DNA of 64,000 bases from Clostridium sp. E02 (GTDB lineage: Bacteria > Bacillota > Clostridia > Lachnospirales > Lachnospiraceae): NCBI RefSeq assembly GCF_003833015.1, contig NZ_RJLQ01000009.1, forward strand, positions 1 through 64,000, in the 5' to 3' direction. Below the pieces are notes generated by a model, which was not told the origin of the DNA, ran no database searches, and saw only the letters and a list, made by a program, of their open reading frames with translations. The translations under genes and the position numbers were made by a program. Below, one piece after another: positions 54,844-62,876 of this stretch; positions within the stretch are counted from its first letter, which is position 1, and every line of letters starts with the position of its first letter.

Positions 54844-54857
54844 AGAACATATGTTTG
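54844..54857. promoter_or_regulatory. LexA box 3
   Basis: AGAACATATGTTTG, just downstream of the predicted start of transcription of the LysM gene, well placed to block it. Confidence 0.8.
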
Positions 54858-54890
54858 TGAGTGGCTTGTAATTTTTTGGAGGGGTTTATT

Positions 54891-55196
54891 ATGATAAAAC
54901 AGTTCATAAGTTTAGTATTGGTAGTTGTTATTGGATCCTATGTATGTGGATATTCCCTAGTGAAGGCTCTTGCAGGAGAAGCGGAAGCTCAATTGTTAGA
55001 AACTTATTATACCAGTATTCTGATACAAGACGGGGACAGCCTATGGAGCATTGCAGAAAAATACGGCAGGAATAGCGGGATGAATAAAGCTGAATATGTA
55101 AAGGAATTAAAAAACATGAATGGTATAAAAGAAGATGTAATTCACAGTGGCAAGTATTTAACCGTGGCATACTATGTACCGTATATAGAAGAGTAA
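54891..55196 (+). CDS. LysM domain protein, YneA-like SOS cell-division inhibitor
   Basis: The 101-residue protein has a membrane anchor (residues 3-25) and an external LysM domain (about 45-95: IQDGDSLWSIAEKYG and KNMNGIKEDVIHSGKYLTV). Size, anchor plus LysM layout, and position divergent from lexA with three LexA boxes all match Bacillus YneA, which halts division during DNA damage. Sequence identity to YneA itself is low as far as I can tell, so the role is inferred from context. GGAGGGG precedes the ATG at 54891. Confidence 0.85.
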   Translation: MIKQFISLVLVVVIGSYVCGYSLVKALAGEAEAQLLETYYTSILIQDGDSLWSIAEKYGRNSGMNKAEYVKELKNMNGIKEDVIHSGKYLTVAYYVPYIEE

Positions 55197-55281
55197 GAGA
55201 ATGTGAATTTCTTAAGGTGTTAATGTCTAATATAAGAAATCACTTTAATGTGTAATTACTATGGATTAACGAGTGGTAAGA

Positions 55282-55328
55282 GTGCTGCATAAGATTGAAA
55301 ACTCATAAGGGGTTCCGTCTTAGCAGCA
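55282..55328. repeat. Imperfect hairpin downstream of the LysM gene
   Basis: TGCTGC-A-TAAGA pairs with TCTTAGCAGCA with one bulged base around a long loop. No T-run follows on the plus strand. It lies between the LysM gene and the convergent recombinase. Confidence 0.45.
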
Positions 55329-55359
55329 TTACCTAAAGCATTAAAAAAAGCAATATAAC

Positions 55360-56415
55360 CTAATCCTCTCGTAATTTGACCTTATTCCGAGCACTTCTCC
55401 GGCGTTCATCCTCCATGGCTGCATAATGTTTCTTCGTTGTATTAACATCAGCATGCCCCAGTACATCAGCGACTAGGTAGATGTCACCGGTTTCTTTATA
55501 GAGACTTGTACCATAGGTGCTTCGGAGTTTATGTGGAGTTATTTTTTTTAATGGTGTTACGGGTTTGGAATATTTCTTAACTAGGTTTTCTACACTCCGG
55601 ACTGATATTCTTTTTTTCTGCATGGATAGGAAAAGAGCGTTTTCATTCCCGTTTGCTGCTATAACCTCATTTCGTTCCTCAAGATAGTCTAGTAGTGCAT
55701 GCTCAACTTCAGTTCCAAAGTAAATGGTAACTTCTTTACCTCCTTTTCTATGTATTCGAATACCTCCATTTTTAAAATCAATATCATCAATATCTAATCC
55801 AATACATTCCGAAACACGAATGCCTGTTCCAAGCAGAAGAGTCAGTATTGCCAGGTCTCGAAGTTTTGTTTTTACATGATAGGTTTTTTGTTTTACGGTT
55901 AAGGATTCTCCTGACTCAACCTCATCCAGTAAAAGTGCCACTTCATCGATATCCAATCGAATAATCTCTTTTTCATGTAATTTAGGTAGTTGTACCAAAG
56001 CAGCTGGATTATTCTGAAGACGTTCATTCCGATAATAATAATTATAAAAACTTTTCAAAGTGGAAATTTTACGCATGATGCCACGTTCATTATTAGTGAT
56101 TTCCTGGTTTTTGTCATTGAATCTATATTTTAAATACTCCATATATTCTTCAATATCCACAACGCGAAGAGTATCAAGTGAATCGATATGAATATCTTTC
56201 ATACTAATTTTACCAATTACAGGATTTTCTTTCATAAGAAAGTCAAAAAACACTTTCAAATCATATGCATAGGCGATTCGGGTGCGAGAGGAGGTTCTAG
56301 GTTCAATCCCTCTGAAAAAATCACCACAAAAGCGGGGAAGCTCATGTACGAGTTGACGAAGATGTTTTACGTTTTCTATGTCTTTTTGTTGATGGTAGGA
56401 GAGTGACGTTCCCAT
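55360..56415 (-). CDS. Tyrosine recombinase (XerC/XerD-like)
   Basis: The 351-residue protein has a SAM-like N-terminal core-binding domain (about 25-130) and a complete catalytic domain: R200 (GTGIRVSE), K224 (RKGGKE), H295 and R298 (HKLRSTYG), H321 (GHAD) and Y331 (KKHYAAME). It is somewhat longer than typical XerC/D (about 300), with an extra N-terminal stretch. Tyrosine recombinases next to lexA occur in several Lachnospiraceae, so it may be the housekeeping Xer enzyme rather than a phage integrase. No attachment site duplication is visible. Confidence 0.92.
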   Translation of the reverse strand: MGTSLSYHQQKDIENVKHLRQLVHELPRFCGDFFRGIEPRTSSRTRIAYAYDLKVFFDFLMKENPVIGKISMKDIHIDSLDTLRVVDIEEYMEYLKYRFNDKNQEITNNERGIMRKISTLKSFYNYYYRNERLQNNPAALVQLPKLHEKEIIRLDIDEVALLLDEVESGESLTVKQKTYHVKTKLRDLAILTLLLGTGIRVSECIGLDIDDIDFKNGGIRIHRKGGKEVTIYFGTEVEHALLDYLEERNEVIAANGNENALFLSMQKKRISVRSVENLVKKYSKPVTPLKKITPHKLRSTYGTSLYKETGDIYLVADVLGHADVNTTKKHYAAMEDERRRSARNKVKLRED

Positions 56416-56557
56416 AATAATACCTCATTTCTATTCTTAATCTATTAATTTCAGGATATATATGATCCCAAGGTTCGTTCTGAATACGTTCATATGTGAA
56501 ATTGGAATTATTAATCTAAATTTTGTTATATATTTAACATATAAAGGGGAGAGATTA

Positions 56558-56704
56558 ATGTACGGAACTGTATGCATAGTATATTTTACCAAAATACAAT
56601 CGATATCACAAGACTTAGCATTTTTATCATATTTAGGCATCGTTAAAGGAATCAACAACGAATGGACCAAAGAGACAAGTTATAGCAAGGCATACATAGA
56701 GTAA
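56558..56704 (+). CDS. Doubtful small ORF, 48 residues
   Basis: An ATG after AGGGGAGAG opens 48 codons (MYGTVCIVYFTKIQSISQ...). The ribosome binding site is fair, but composition is unremarkable and I recognise no family. An earlier in-frame ATG at 56462 has no site. It could be the remnant of a larger gene, like other sequences in this stretch. Confidence 0.25.
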   Translation: MYGTVCIVYFTKIQSISQDLAFLSYLGIVKGINNEWTKETSYSKAYIE

Positions 56705-56848
56705 GCTAGAAAGGAAAATGAGAGGTTCATAACGCATGGTAAATCCATTTAGCTTGTAAATAGTTTTTTCTTTGTGTAACTATTCGTTAAACTAGACTTT
56801 CGCGAATAGTTAAAACCGTCACTTACTTTTAAACCGCCATACATAATT

Positions 56849-56894
56849 ATATCACAATTCCAACAACTTGTAAAAGATGTTGGAATTGTGATAT
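56849..56894. repeat. Perfect 17-bp inverted repeat
   Basis: ATATCACAATTCCAACA (56849-56865) and its exact complement (56878-56894) flank a 12-base loop. It stops 16 bases before the start of the decayed membrane gene. Neither side has a T-run, so it is not an obvious terminator; an operator or element end is possible. Confidence 0.8.
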
Positions 56895-56910
56895 TCGGGA
56901 GGAAATTTAT

Positions 56911-57284
56911 ATGCAGTCTTATATCGCTACTGCTTCGGACGCAGACTCTTTTGGTCTTGAATTTGAATCAATTTATGCGGATTAGGAAGTGTTGCCGGCT
57001 CTGATCTCCTGCTCGTATTCGCCACCTGCGTTTTCACCTGGACAACGGTTAATCTGGCGGTTACTACCCTTTACTTAATGACTTAGGGGGCGTTTGTTAA
57101 GATCATTATTGCTCTTTATATATCTACATTTACACATGCTTTATGTATTTATAGTGATTACTTGGAGTATAAAAAATTAGGGTGTGACAGAGAAAATAAC
57201 CCGTTTTATGTTCCATGGATTCTTGTATTTATTTGTTGATTGTTACATTTGGGGTTTTATTTTCAGTTTTTTGGTATTAGTTAA
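56911..57284 (+). pseudogene. Decayed small membrane protein gene with frameshift and stops
   Basis: GGAGG precedes an ATG at 56911 opening 24 codons (MQSYIATASDADSFGLEFES...) that end at TAG 56985. In a second frame the text continues as GLGSVAGSDLLLVFATCVFT and a long hydrophobic run, interrupted by in-frame stops at 57084 (TAG) and 57237 (TGA), and ends at 57284. Together they read like a membrane protein of about 120 residues with a frameshift and two nonsense changes. I do not recognise the family. The 24-codon frame alone could still be translated. Confidence 0.6.
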
Positions 57285-57324
57285 ATTAGAATTTAACGTA
57301 TTAGAGCACATTGGAAACTTAATA

Positions 57325-57353
57325 TTGATAGTTAGCGAAATAAAGAGTATTCT
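57325..57353 (+). promoter_or_regulatory. Promoter of the GNAT gene (copy 1 of a duplicated segment)
   Basis: TTGATA (57325-57330), 17-base spacer, TATTCT (57348-57353). The segment from about 57308 resembles 58456-58501 in front of the methyltransferase gene. Confidence 0.6.
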
Positions 57354-57395
57354 ATTAATTATAATTATTTATAAAAACTTAGGAGAGACATAAAA

Positions 57396-57911
57396 ATGAG
57401 ATTATTCTTTAGACAATGCACACAAGAAGATATTTGTACGCTTCGAGAGTTTTCTTACAAGACATATAATGAAACCTTTGAAGAAACGAATACTCCTTCC
57501 AATATGAAAGCTTATCTGGATAAGTCATTTGATATAGAAAGACTACGTGTGGAATTATTAAATGGTAATTCAATGTTTTACTTTCTGTATTCAGATGGGG
57601 AATTGTCCGGCTATTTAAAGCTAAATGAGGCTCCTGCTCAAACAGATATTAACGATGGGCGGTCATTGGAAATTGAAAGAATATACATAGCAAAAGAATT
57701 TCAAGGTAAAGGCTTAGGCACCGAATTAATGGATAGAGCAATCGATTTAGCAAATATGCGAAAGAAACTATATGTTTGGCTTGGTGTCTGGGAAGAAAAT
57801 GAAAAGGCCGTACTTTTTTATAAAAAGAATGGATTTTATCAAATAGGATCGCATTCTTTTTTCATGGGAGATGATGAACAAACGGATTATATTATGCGTA
57901 AAAATTTATAG
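57396..57911 (+). CDS. GNAT family N-acetyltransferase
   Basis: The 171-residue acetyltransferase has the acetyl-CoA loop motif IYIAKEFQGKGLGTELMDRA (Q-x-x-G-x-G) at about residues 94-113 and the closing YKKNGFYQIGSHSF block. The substrate is unknown; its shape resembles PaiA-like and small-molecule acetyltransferases. TAGGAGAG is upstream of the ATG. It lies among pseudogenes, so it is probably accessory. Confidence 0.88.
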   Translation: MRLFFRQCTQEDICTLREFSYKTYNETFEETNTPSNMKAYLDKSFDIERLRVELLNGNSMFYFLYSDGELSGYLKLNEAPAQTDINDGRSLEIERIYIAKEFQGKGLGTELMDRAIDLANMRKKLYVWLGVWEENEKAVLFYKKNGFYQIGSHSFFMGDDEQTDYIMRKNL

Positions 57912-58472
57912 CTATTGCGCTACTATCAGTATTGATATGATACCTCTTAAGTTAATTCGTAAAACTAAAAAAATGAGGTGTTGTGGTCTTCCGCACATTT
58001 GGAAAAAGTCTACCAAACATTACCCAAATAATCTTCTATAATATTATCGGGATCAATAAAGAGCCAGTTACCAATATCCACTCCTTCATCATGTCAACAT
58101 GCAATACTTTAAAAGAGGTTTTTCCCCGTATAGCTTCTCTTCCATTACAATAGGGACAGATCGCGTTCCCATCTATTCGATCTTTTATTATTTTGAATAG
58201 GACTTATTATATTTTTATCATTTCCTTCTTCCAGAATAAATGCATTACCAGTTTTATCAGCAATAATAGTATGTATCTCTAAATAAAACTTGTACACATT
58301 TTAGTACCTCCTCTTCCATATTGCTTCTTTTTAATTTTATGGGTTTTGTTTATTTTTGAAATATTTGCAATAAAACCCGCGTCAGATAATGATCTGCTCT
58401 TCTACTCTTCCGGATAACTGTCTGCGCATTTATGGATATAGATCTAAGCATATACACATTGAAGACTTAATA
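57912..58472. other. Region without an intact gene
   Basis: About 560 bases between the GNAT gene and the next promoter. It contains the minus-strand zinc-ribbon pseudogene (58010-58297). The rest (57912-58009 and 58298-58455) is AT-rich, with stops in all frames and no recognisable gene. Confidence 0.6.
58010..58297 (-). pseudogene. Frameshifted gene for a small protein with a CPYC zinc-ribbon-like knuckle
   Basis: On the minus strand, GGAGGT is eight bases before a GTG at 58297. The first segment reads VYKFYLEIHTIIADKTGNAF... then shifts frame near DGNAICPYCNGREA, which runs to KVLHVDMM, and shifts again into VDIGNWLFIDPDNIIEDYLG, ending NVW at the TAG (58012-58010). Joined, it gives about 95 residues with one CxxC. 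I do not know the family. Two independent frameshifts imply it is dead. Confidence 0.65.
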
Positions 58473-58501
58473 TTGATAGTAGGGAAAATATAGGCTATAA
58501 T
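58473..58501 (+). promoter_or_regulatory. Promoter of the methyltransferase gene (copy 2 of a duplicated segment)
   Basis: TTGATA (58473-58478), 17-base spacer, perfect TATAAT (58496-58501). Confidence 0.75.
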
Positions 58502-58576
58502 AAAATTATTATTAATAAATAGGTAAAATACAGGAAATTATCTCATATAAATTTCTTGAAAACAAAGGAGAGAGAT

Positions 58577-59365
58577 ATGAACTTTATATCAAAAAACAAA
58601 GAAGCTTGGGAAGAGGCTTTTGATCACAAACATTCGAATTGGGGAGAAGATAATTATAAGCGACTCCTTAATGAACATCTTCCGTTTTTCTGTTCTGATT
58701 TGGCATTCGAATTAACTAATATTGATTTTAAAGGAAAAGAAGTGGCGCAATTTTGCTGTAATAATGGCCGGGAGCTTTTATCTCTCATGCAATTAGGCGC
58801 TAAATCAGGGATTGGCTTTGATATTGCTGAAAATATTGTGAAGCAAGCAGAAGATACTGCTCAAAAAGCGGGTATTGATAATTGTAAATTTGTTGCAAGT
58901 AATATTTTAGAAATTCCTAAAGAATACCATAATTCTTTTGATTTTATTATGTTCACTGTTGGTGCAATTACTTGGTTTGAGGATTTGAATACTCTATTTC
59001 GTAAAGTATCAGATTGCTTAAAGCCAGGAGGAATCATTTTGATCCACGATTCTCATCCCTTTATGAATATGCTACCGATGCCAGGAGAACCTTATTATGA
59101 TGGGCAACATTTAGACAGGGTAACGTATTCTTACTTTCGAAAGGAACCATGGATTGAAAATGAGGGTATGGAGTATATATCAGGACAATATAGCTCAAAA
59201 ACTTTTACAAGTTTTTCACATACAATATCTGATATCATTAATTCAATTATTCAAACTCCTATGAGATTGAGTAAAATAAAAGAATTTAATTATGATGTGG
59301 GTTTATCTGATATATATAATGAAAAAGGATTCCCATTATCTTATATACTCATAGCTCATAAATAG
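58577..59365 (+). CDS. Class I SAM-dependent methyltransferase
   Basis: The 262-residue enzyme has a Rossmann-type SAM site: motif I is altered to VAQFCCNNGRELLSLMQLGA, followed by GIGFDIAENIVKQAE, and a post-motif CLKPGGIILIHDSHPF. It resembles small-molecule methyltransferases (UbiE/type 11). The start at 58577 follows AAAGGAGAG; the upstream ATG at 58556 would add seven residues. The substrate is unknown. Confidence 0.88.
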   Translation: MNFISKNKEAWEEAFDHKHSNWGEDNYKRLLNEHLPFFCSDLAFELTNIDFKGKEVAQFCCNNGRELLSLMQLGAKSGIGFDIAENIVKQAEDTAQKAGIDNCKFVASNILEIPKEYHNSFDFIMFTVGAITWFEDLNTLFRKVSDCLKPGGIILIHDSHPFMNMLPMPGEPYYDGQHLDRVTYSYFRKEPWIENEGMEYISGQYSSKTFTSFSHTISDIINSIIQTPMRLSKIKEFNYDVGLSDIYNEKGFPLSYILIAHK

Positions 59366-59556
59366 TAATCAATTAAAATAATAACTTTTCTGCCAGCAGG
59401 TAATCTGCTGGCGGTTACGAATGAACGTGCGGTTGCATAGGTAAAGTTCATTCCTTTTTCAACTAGATTATTCATGATTTCAATACTATTCTTGTTTATT
59501 GTATCTTGCTTATTTAATAATGTCCCGTCTAAGTCTGTGACATATAGTGTCTTCAT
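59356..59556 (-). pseudogene. Truncated Cof-type HAD hydrolase fragment
   Basis: The first 50 residues are a normal Cof-type HAD N-terminus: MKTLYVTDLDGTLLNKQD with the DxD motif, then NFTYATARSFVTAS. After that the frame runs into a hairpin sequence (59390-59414, encoding RLPAGR) and stops, whereas complete relatives have about 270 residues. GGAGGTAAAT lies before the ATG, so a peptide could be made but could not be active. It overlaps the methyltransferase end by ten bases. Confidence 0.8.
59390..59414. terminator. Hairpin closing the methyltransferase gene and the HAD fragment
   Basis: CTGCCAGCAG (59390-59399) pairs with CTGCTGGCGG (59405-59414), one G-U pair, 5-base loop. Minus-strand output continues AGAAAAGTTATTATTTT, so termination is plausible but not classical. 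Confidence 0.45.
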
Positions 59557-59620
59557 CTGATTTACCTCCAGAATGTTAGATTAAAAACCACACGGCTCCC
59601 TGCCTTAAGTAAATCAGATA

Positions 59621-60046
59621 CTATAATAACCCCAAATGGTCACTCTCGATAATTGATTTCATTTGACATAAGCAAAAAGGATGTCCAGCGGGGTCAAACA
59701 TAACTCTCCAATTATCGGAAAATTGCTTATTTGCGATGGTTGCACCACATTGCATTGCATATTGAACTGATTTTTCTAAATCATTAACGGCAAAATCCAA
59801 ATGTGCCATTTGCTGTTGAGCTTCCGATTCTTCTGGCCACACAGGCGGTTTATACGCAGGGTTTTGTTGAAACAAGATACAAGGATAAGATCCCTGATTG
59901 GTTCCCGTAGCGTATACACATGCCCAGCCTTCATCGACGGACATTATTTCCCATTTGAGTAAAGCTGCATAAAATTTTGCTAATTCATATGGGTCGATAC
60001 AATCCACCGTAAATGAGTACATTTTAATTTTCAATTCATACTCCAT
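59621..60046 (-). CDS. VOC family (glyoxalase-like) protein
   Basis: The 141-residue single-domain protein has the vicinal oxygen chelate pattern: VDCIDPYELAKFYAALLKWE at the N-terminus, MAHLDFAVNDLEKSVQYAMQCGA in the middle and WRVMFDPAGHPFCLC near the end. These proteins include antibiotic-binding and dioxygenase-like members; the specific role is unknown. The ATG at 60046 follows AGGAGGT by nine bases; a longer frame to 60073 has no site. Confidence 0.88.
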   Translation of the reverse strand: MEYELKIKMYSFTVDCIDPYELAKFYAALLKWEIMSVDEGWACVYATGTNQGSYPCILFQQNPAYKPPVWPEESEAQQQMAHLDFAVNDLEKSVQYAMQCGATIANKQFSDNWRVMFDPAGHPFCLCQMKSIIESDHLGLL

Positions 60047-60181
60047 ATTGCGAATACCTCCTAAATTAAACAATTGTTCTAGTTCTCTCTCATCATAAGA
60101 ATAGAATCATCTGATTTACTAAGATAAGCGCAAGAATTAACCTCAGTATAAGATTAAAGACTTGCGCTTTATTACTACTTT

Positions 60182-60784
60182 TTAATTATGTATTCGATTT
60201 TCATTATATCCGCTGTTCCTATAATGTTCATAATATTTTTTCAAATCATCTCCATACGCTGTTTCCAAATCTGTGTTACTGCTTTTATATATCATTACAT
60301 CAAAGTCACTGCAGCCTTTACGTCCCTCTGCCATACCAAAATTGACAAAATGATCAAGTAATCTTTGTTCGTCGTTTCCCACCGTTGACTGCAGATCTTC
60401 ATTATTGGTGTAATAGAATGTTGAATCAAAAATCAATTTAAAATCTTCTGCTTTTAGAGCAGGCGCTTCTATCTTATCGGATGTTGAACTTGATGTCTGC
60501 TCAGAAGAAGATCCACCGTACCCATAAGGACATACTCCATTTGGATGTAAATGAGCTTTTTGACCATGATGGTAATGATAACTGCCCAAACCACTTTTGT
60601 TTTTATAATCATGATGTCCGCCTTGAGAATCGGTTCGTCCCGAATGCGCCTCAACAACCAAAACACCACCAAGATGACTTGTCCCCATAGACCCAATGAT
60701 CAGAATCGCTACAACAAATATTGCAATCTTTTTAATCCTTTTTGTTAAAAAATCCGACTTTTTGCTTATCGCTTTTTTATTCAT
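60182..60784 (-). CDS. Exported YHYH-domain protein with C-terminal tandem aromatic repeats
   Basis: The 200-residue protein has an N-terminal signal or anchor (about residues 16-45), a YHYH domain (about 47-92, with HSGRTDSQGGHHDYKN and GSYHYHHGQKAHLHPNG) whose histidines could bind metal, a Ser-rich linker, and two similar units near 115-195 (HFVNFGMAEGRKGCSDFD and KKYYEHYRNSGYNENR). The second part resembles a domain seen in clostridial surface proteins. Function is unknown. GGGGGAGGA precedes the ATG at 60784. Confidence 0.85.
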   Translation of the reverse strand: MNKKAISKKSDFLTKRIKKIAIFVVAILIIGSMGTSHLGGVLVVEAHSGRTDSQGGHHDYKNKSGLGSYHYHHGQKAHLHPNGVCPYGYGGSSSEQTSSSTSDKIEAPALKAEDFKLIFDSTFYYTNNEDLQSTVGNDEQRLLDHFVNFGMAEGRKGCSDFDVMIYKSSNTDLETAYGDDLKKYYEHYRNSGYNENRIHN

Positions 60785-60922
60785 AGATTCCTCCCCCATA
60801 TATTTAATTTAAAGACATAATACCATAATATAGTTTATATTACAATTATTGGTTACAACTTTTCTTCTCTCTTTTCTTATGCTTGTATGGGGAGGGATTT
60901 TCTCTAATTTGCATCAAAATAG

Positions 60923-60969
60923 CCCCCTCTTAAGTACAAGTAAGTAATAAAACTTGATTTAAGAGGGGG
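60923..60969 (-). terminator. Terminator of the GH48-GH9 operon
   Basis: CCCCCTCTTAA (60923-60933) pairs perfectly with TTAAGAGGGGG (60959-60969), with further CAAG/CTTG pairing inside. The minus strand continues CTATTTTG. Confidence 0.75.
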
Positions 60970-60985
60970 TTGAAAGAAGTGCTAT

Positions 60986-62842
60986 TTAGGATTTCTCTGG
61001 CTCATGGCCAAATACTTTTACCCCTGCGTCGTACACCGGAATATAGGTCGTCTTAACAAGATTTCCGGAAGTTGTGCCGTTTAATTCAGTAAAAGAATAA
61101 TCATTGGAGCTATCAAAGGAGTTTTGATTCGCCGGCCCGGCAATCCGAAACTGTATTTCTTTTTTGTATGCGGATTGACCTCCTGGATATATCTTGGTTC
61201 CTGTAAAATCAACATTTATATAATAAATATTGTTTGCTTCATCCCATGGGATAAGTTTCGATACCGTCGCTCCTTGATTGTAATTGGTAGTTATTGTGAA
61301 ATCGTTGGCGGAATACCCTGCATTTACAGCTTCTTTTATATTTATGAAATATCGAAAAGATAACTGATCCCCTATTTTAGCAGGCCATCCAGAACAATTA
61401 TTTAGTAATGCTTTAATTTCTGTAAAATTATTGCCCGAGGCGTTAATTCCTGCCTCTACAAAGAATTCATCGTTTGTTACTTCTTCGATTGCCTTAAATC
61501 CTGGAATCGGATCTCCACCATATTCTCCATACAGTTTTGCAAGAGCTCCAACAAAGCCAGCATTGTAATCACAGGCAACCTCATTATTAACATAATTGTT
61601 AATATCATCTGTGTAATTATCGTTTCTATCCGGTCCACCTACCAAAGCCCCATAAAGGATGTGCCTGTGGTATGCTGGTACGGTCATACTGTTAGCCCAG
61701 GAACTGTGTGCGGTTCGATGGTGCGGTTTTTTGGGAGAATTCGTTCCAAACCCAACCAGAAAACTACGCCCGCTGCTTCCCAGCGCATAATCGATCTGTT
61801 GCTTCGCAAATGCCCTGTAGGTTTTGACTTTTCCCTTACTGCATCCCGTCCAGTCTGCATAAACACTGGCTAAAAAGGCTGTAGTGGTAGCATATCTTAG
61901 TGATCCCCAGGAATCCAACCATGCAAGACCTTTGGGAGTATAGGCAACACGGCTTCCGTTATATCCAGTTGTCCAGTAATCCAGATACATTTCCGTACTG
62001 TTCTTGTAAATTTTTTTACCAGTTATTTTGGCCAGCAACAAGGCAGAACCGTAATGGACATCATCCCAACTCTGCGTCCATTTATAGGAATCTTTCGCTA
62101 CATAAGTTTCTGCTTTATTTAGATAAAAGGAATCTTTAGTAGCTAGATAAAGCCAAACGCCCGCCCAGGACAGCTCGTCAAAGTAACCGCTGTTAGAGGT
62201 GTAAAACCCGTTTGCTGCAGTATATCCACTATCACTCTTTGTTGTGTCCGCAAATGAGAAGAGCTCTTTTGCATGTTGGATGCAGGTTGCGGCATAATCA
62301 GGATCACGATCTGCGTAAATAACTCCCGTTGCTGCAAGAGCTGCTGCAGCTCCTGCGGAAACAGTAGAACCTGGGTTATTTATATCCACCTTATAAGCTG
62401 GTCGACTCATTTGCATTGCTTCTGCCGGTCCCCACCAGGAATGATCTGTATTCCCATTTCCAACCTGATAATAAAAGACATTTGCAGATGGGTGACACTT
62501 TATAAAGTAATCCGTTGCATATTTGATTTCATTTAACAAGTAATCGAACTGTCCACTTTTCTTTAACTCCTCCTCTGCTTCATATACACACCATGCCAGC
62601 ATGGATGCCGAATATGCCATTGGGAGATTAAATTTCACATGGTCTCCAGCATCATACCATCCACCAGTTAGATCAATGTCCACATCGGAACCATCGGAAA
62701 GCCCAGAATCTCCCCTCCAATTATTCCGAATCGTAACAGGCAGCTTCCCGGAACGTTGAAATTCATAAAACATAATTGCTTTTTGTAATGCTTCTCCATA
62801 ATTATAATTTGTTTCTGCGTTGACAACTGTCATCTTACTCAT
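60986..62842 (-). CDS. GH9 cellulase with CBM3c-like module and no signal peptide
   Basis: The 618-residue protein starts almost at the GH9 domain (about 12-455): [32 protein letters not shown] (catalytic-region aspartates at 64 and 67), [13 protein letters not shown] and the closing [17 protein letters not shown] with the catalytic Glu. A CBM3c-like module follows (about 462-610). GH9-CBM3c enzymes are processive endoglucanases. The N-terminus [11 protein letters not shown] lacks a signal peptide, although VVNA looks like the end of one. AAGGAGGGG lies before the ATG. It is 34 bases after the GH48 gene and surely co-transcribed. Confidence 0.92.
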   Translation of the reverse strand: MSKMTVVNAETNYNYGEALQKAIMFYEFQRSGKLPVTIRNNWRGDSGLSDGSDVDIDLTGGWYDAGDHVKFNLPMAYSASMLAWCVYEAEEELKKSGQFDYLLNEIKYATDYFIKCHPSANVFYYQVGNGNTDHSWWGPAEAMQMSRPAYKVDINNPGSTVSAGAAAALAATGVIYADRDPDYAATCIQHAKELFSFADTTKSDSGYTAANGFYTSNSGYFDELSWAGVWLYLATKDSFYLNKAETYVAKDSYKWTQSWDDVHYGSALLLAKITGKKIYKNSTEMYLDYWTTGYNGSRVAYTPKGLAWLDSWGSLRYATTTAFLASVYADWTGCSKGKVKTYRAFAKQQIDYALGSSGRSFLVGFGTNSPKKPHHRTAHSSWANSMTVPAYHRHILYGALVGGPDRNDNYTDDINNYVNNEVACDYNAGFVGALAKLYGEYGGDPIPGFKAIEEVTNDEFFVEAGINASGNNFTEIKALLNNCSGWPAKIGDQLSFRYFINIKEAVNAGYSANDFTITTNYNQGATVSKLIPWDEANNIYYINVDFTGTKIYPGGQSAYKKEIQFRIAGPANQNSFDSSNDYSFTELNGTTSGNLVKTTYIPVYDAGVKVFGHEPEKS

Positions 62843-62876
62843 ATCAATCCCCTCCTTAATTAATTGATCAGATTTC

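Larger units (their letters stand above)
56416..56910. other. AT-rich intergenic region with little coding potential
   Basis: About 500 bases between the recombinase and the decayed membrane gene. It holds one short frame (56558-56704, listed separately) and one long inverted repeat (56849-56894). I see no tRNA, promoter of consensus quality or mobile-element gene. Confidence 0.6.

Noticed and set aside
56462-56704. Longer version (80 codons) of the small frame at 56558
   Set aside because: The first ATG has no ribosome binding site and the added residues look random.
57184-57393. Open frame of 69 codons (MTEKITRFMFHG...)
   Set aside because: It starts with GTG without a ribosome binding site and lies in a different frame from the decayed membrane gene, whose coherent hydrophobic reading covers the first half. 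It also contains the GNAT promoter.
60481-60748. Plus-strand open frames opposite the YHYH protein
   Set aside because: They are shadows produced by the His-rich codon bias of the minus-strand gene.
54100-60800. Integrated phage or integrative element led by the tyrosine recombinase
   Set aside because: No phage or conjugation genes, no transposase, no tRNA and no attachment-site repeats were seen; only scattered decayed genes.
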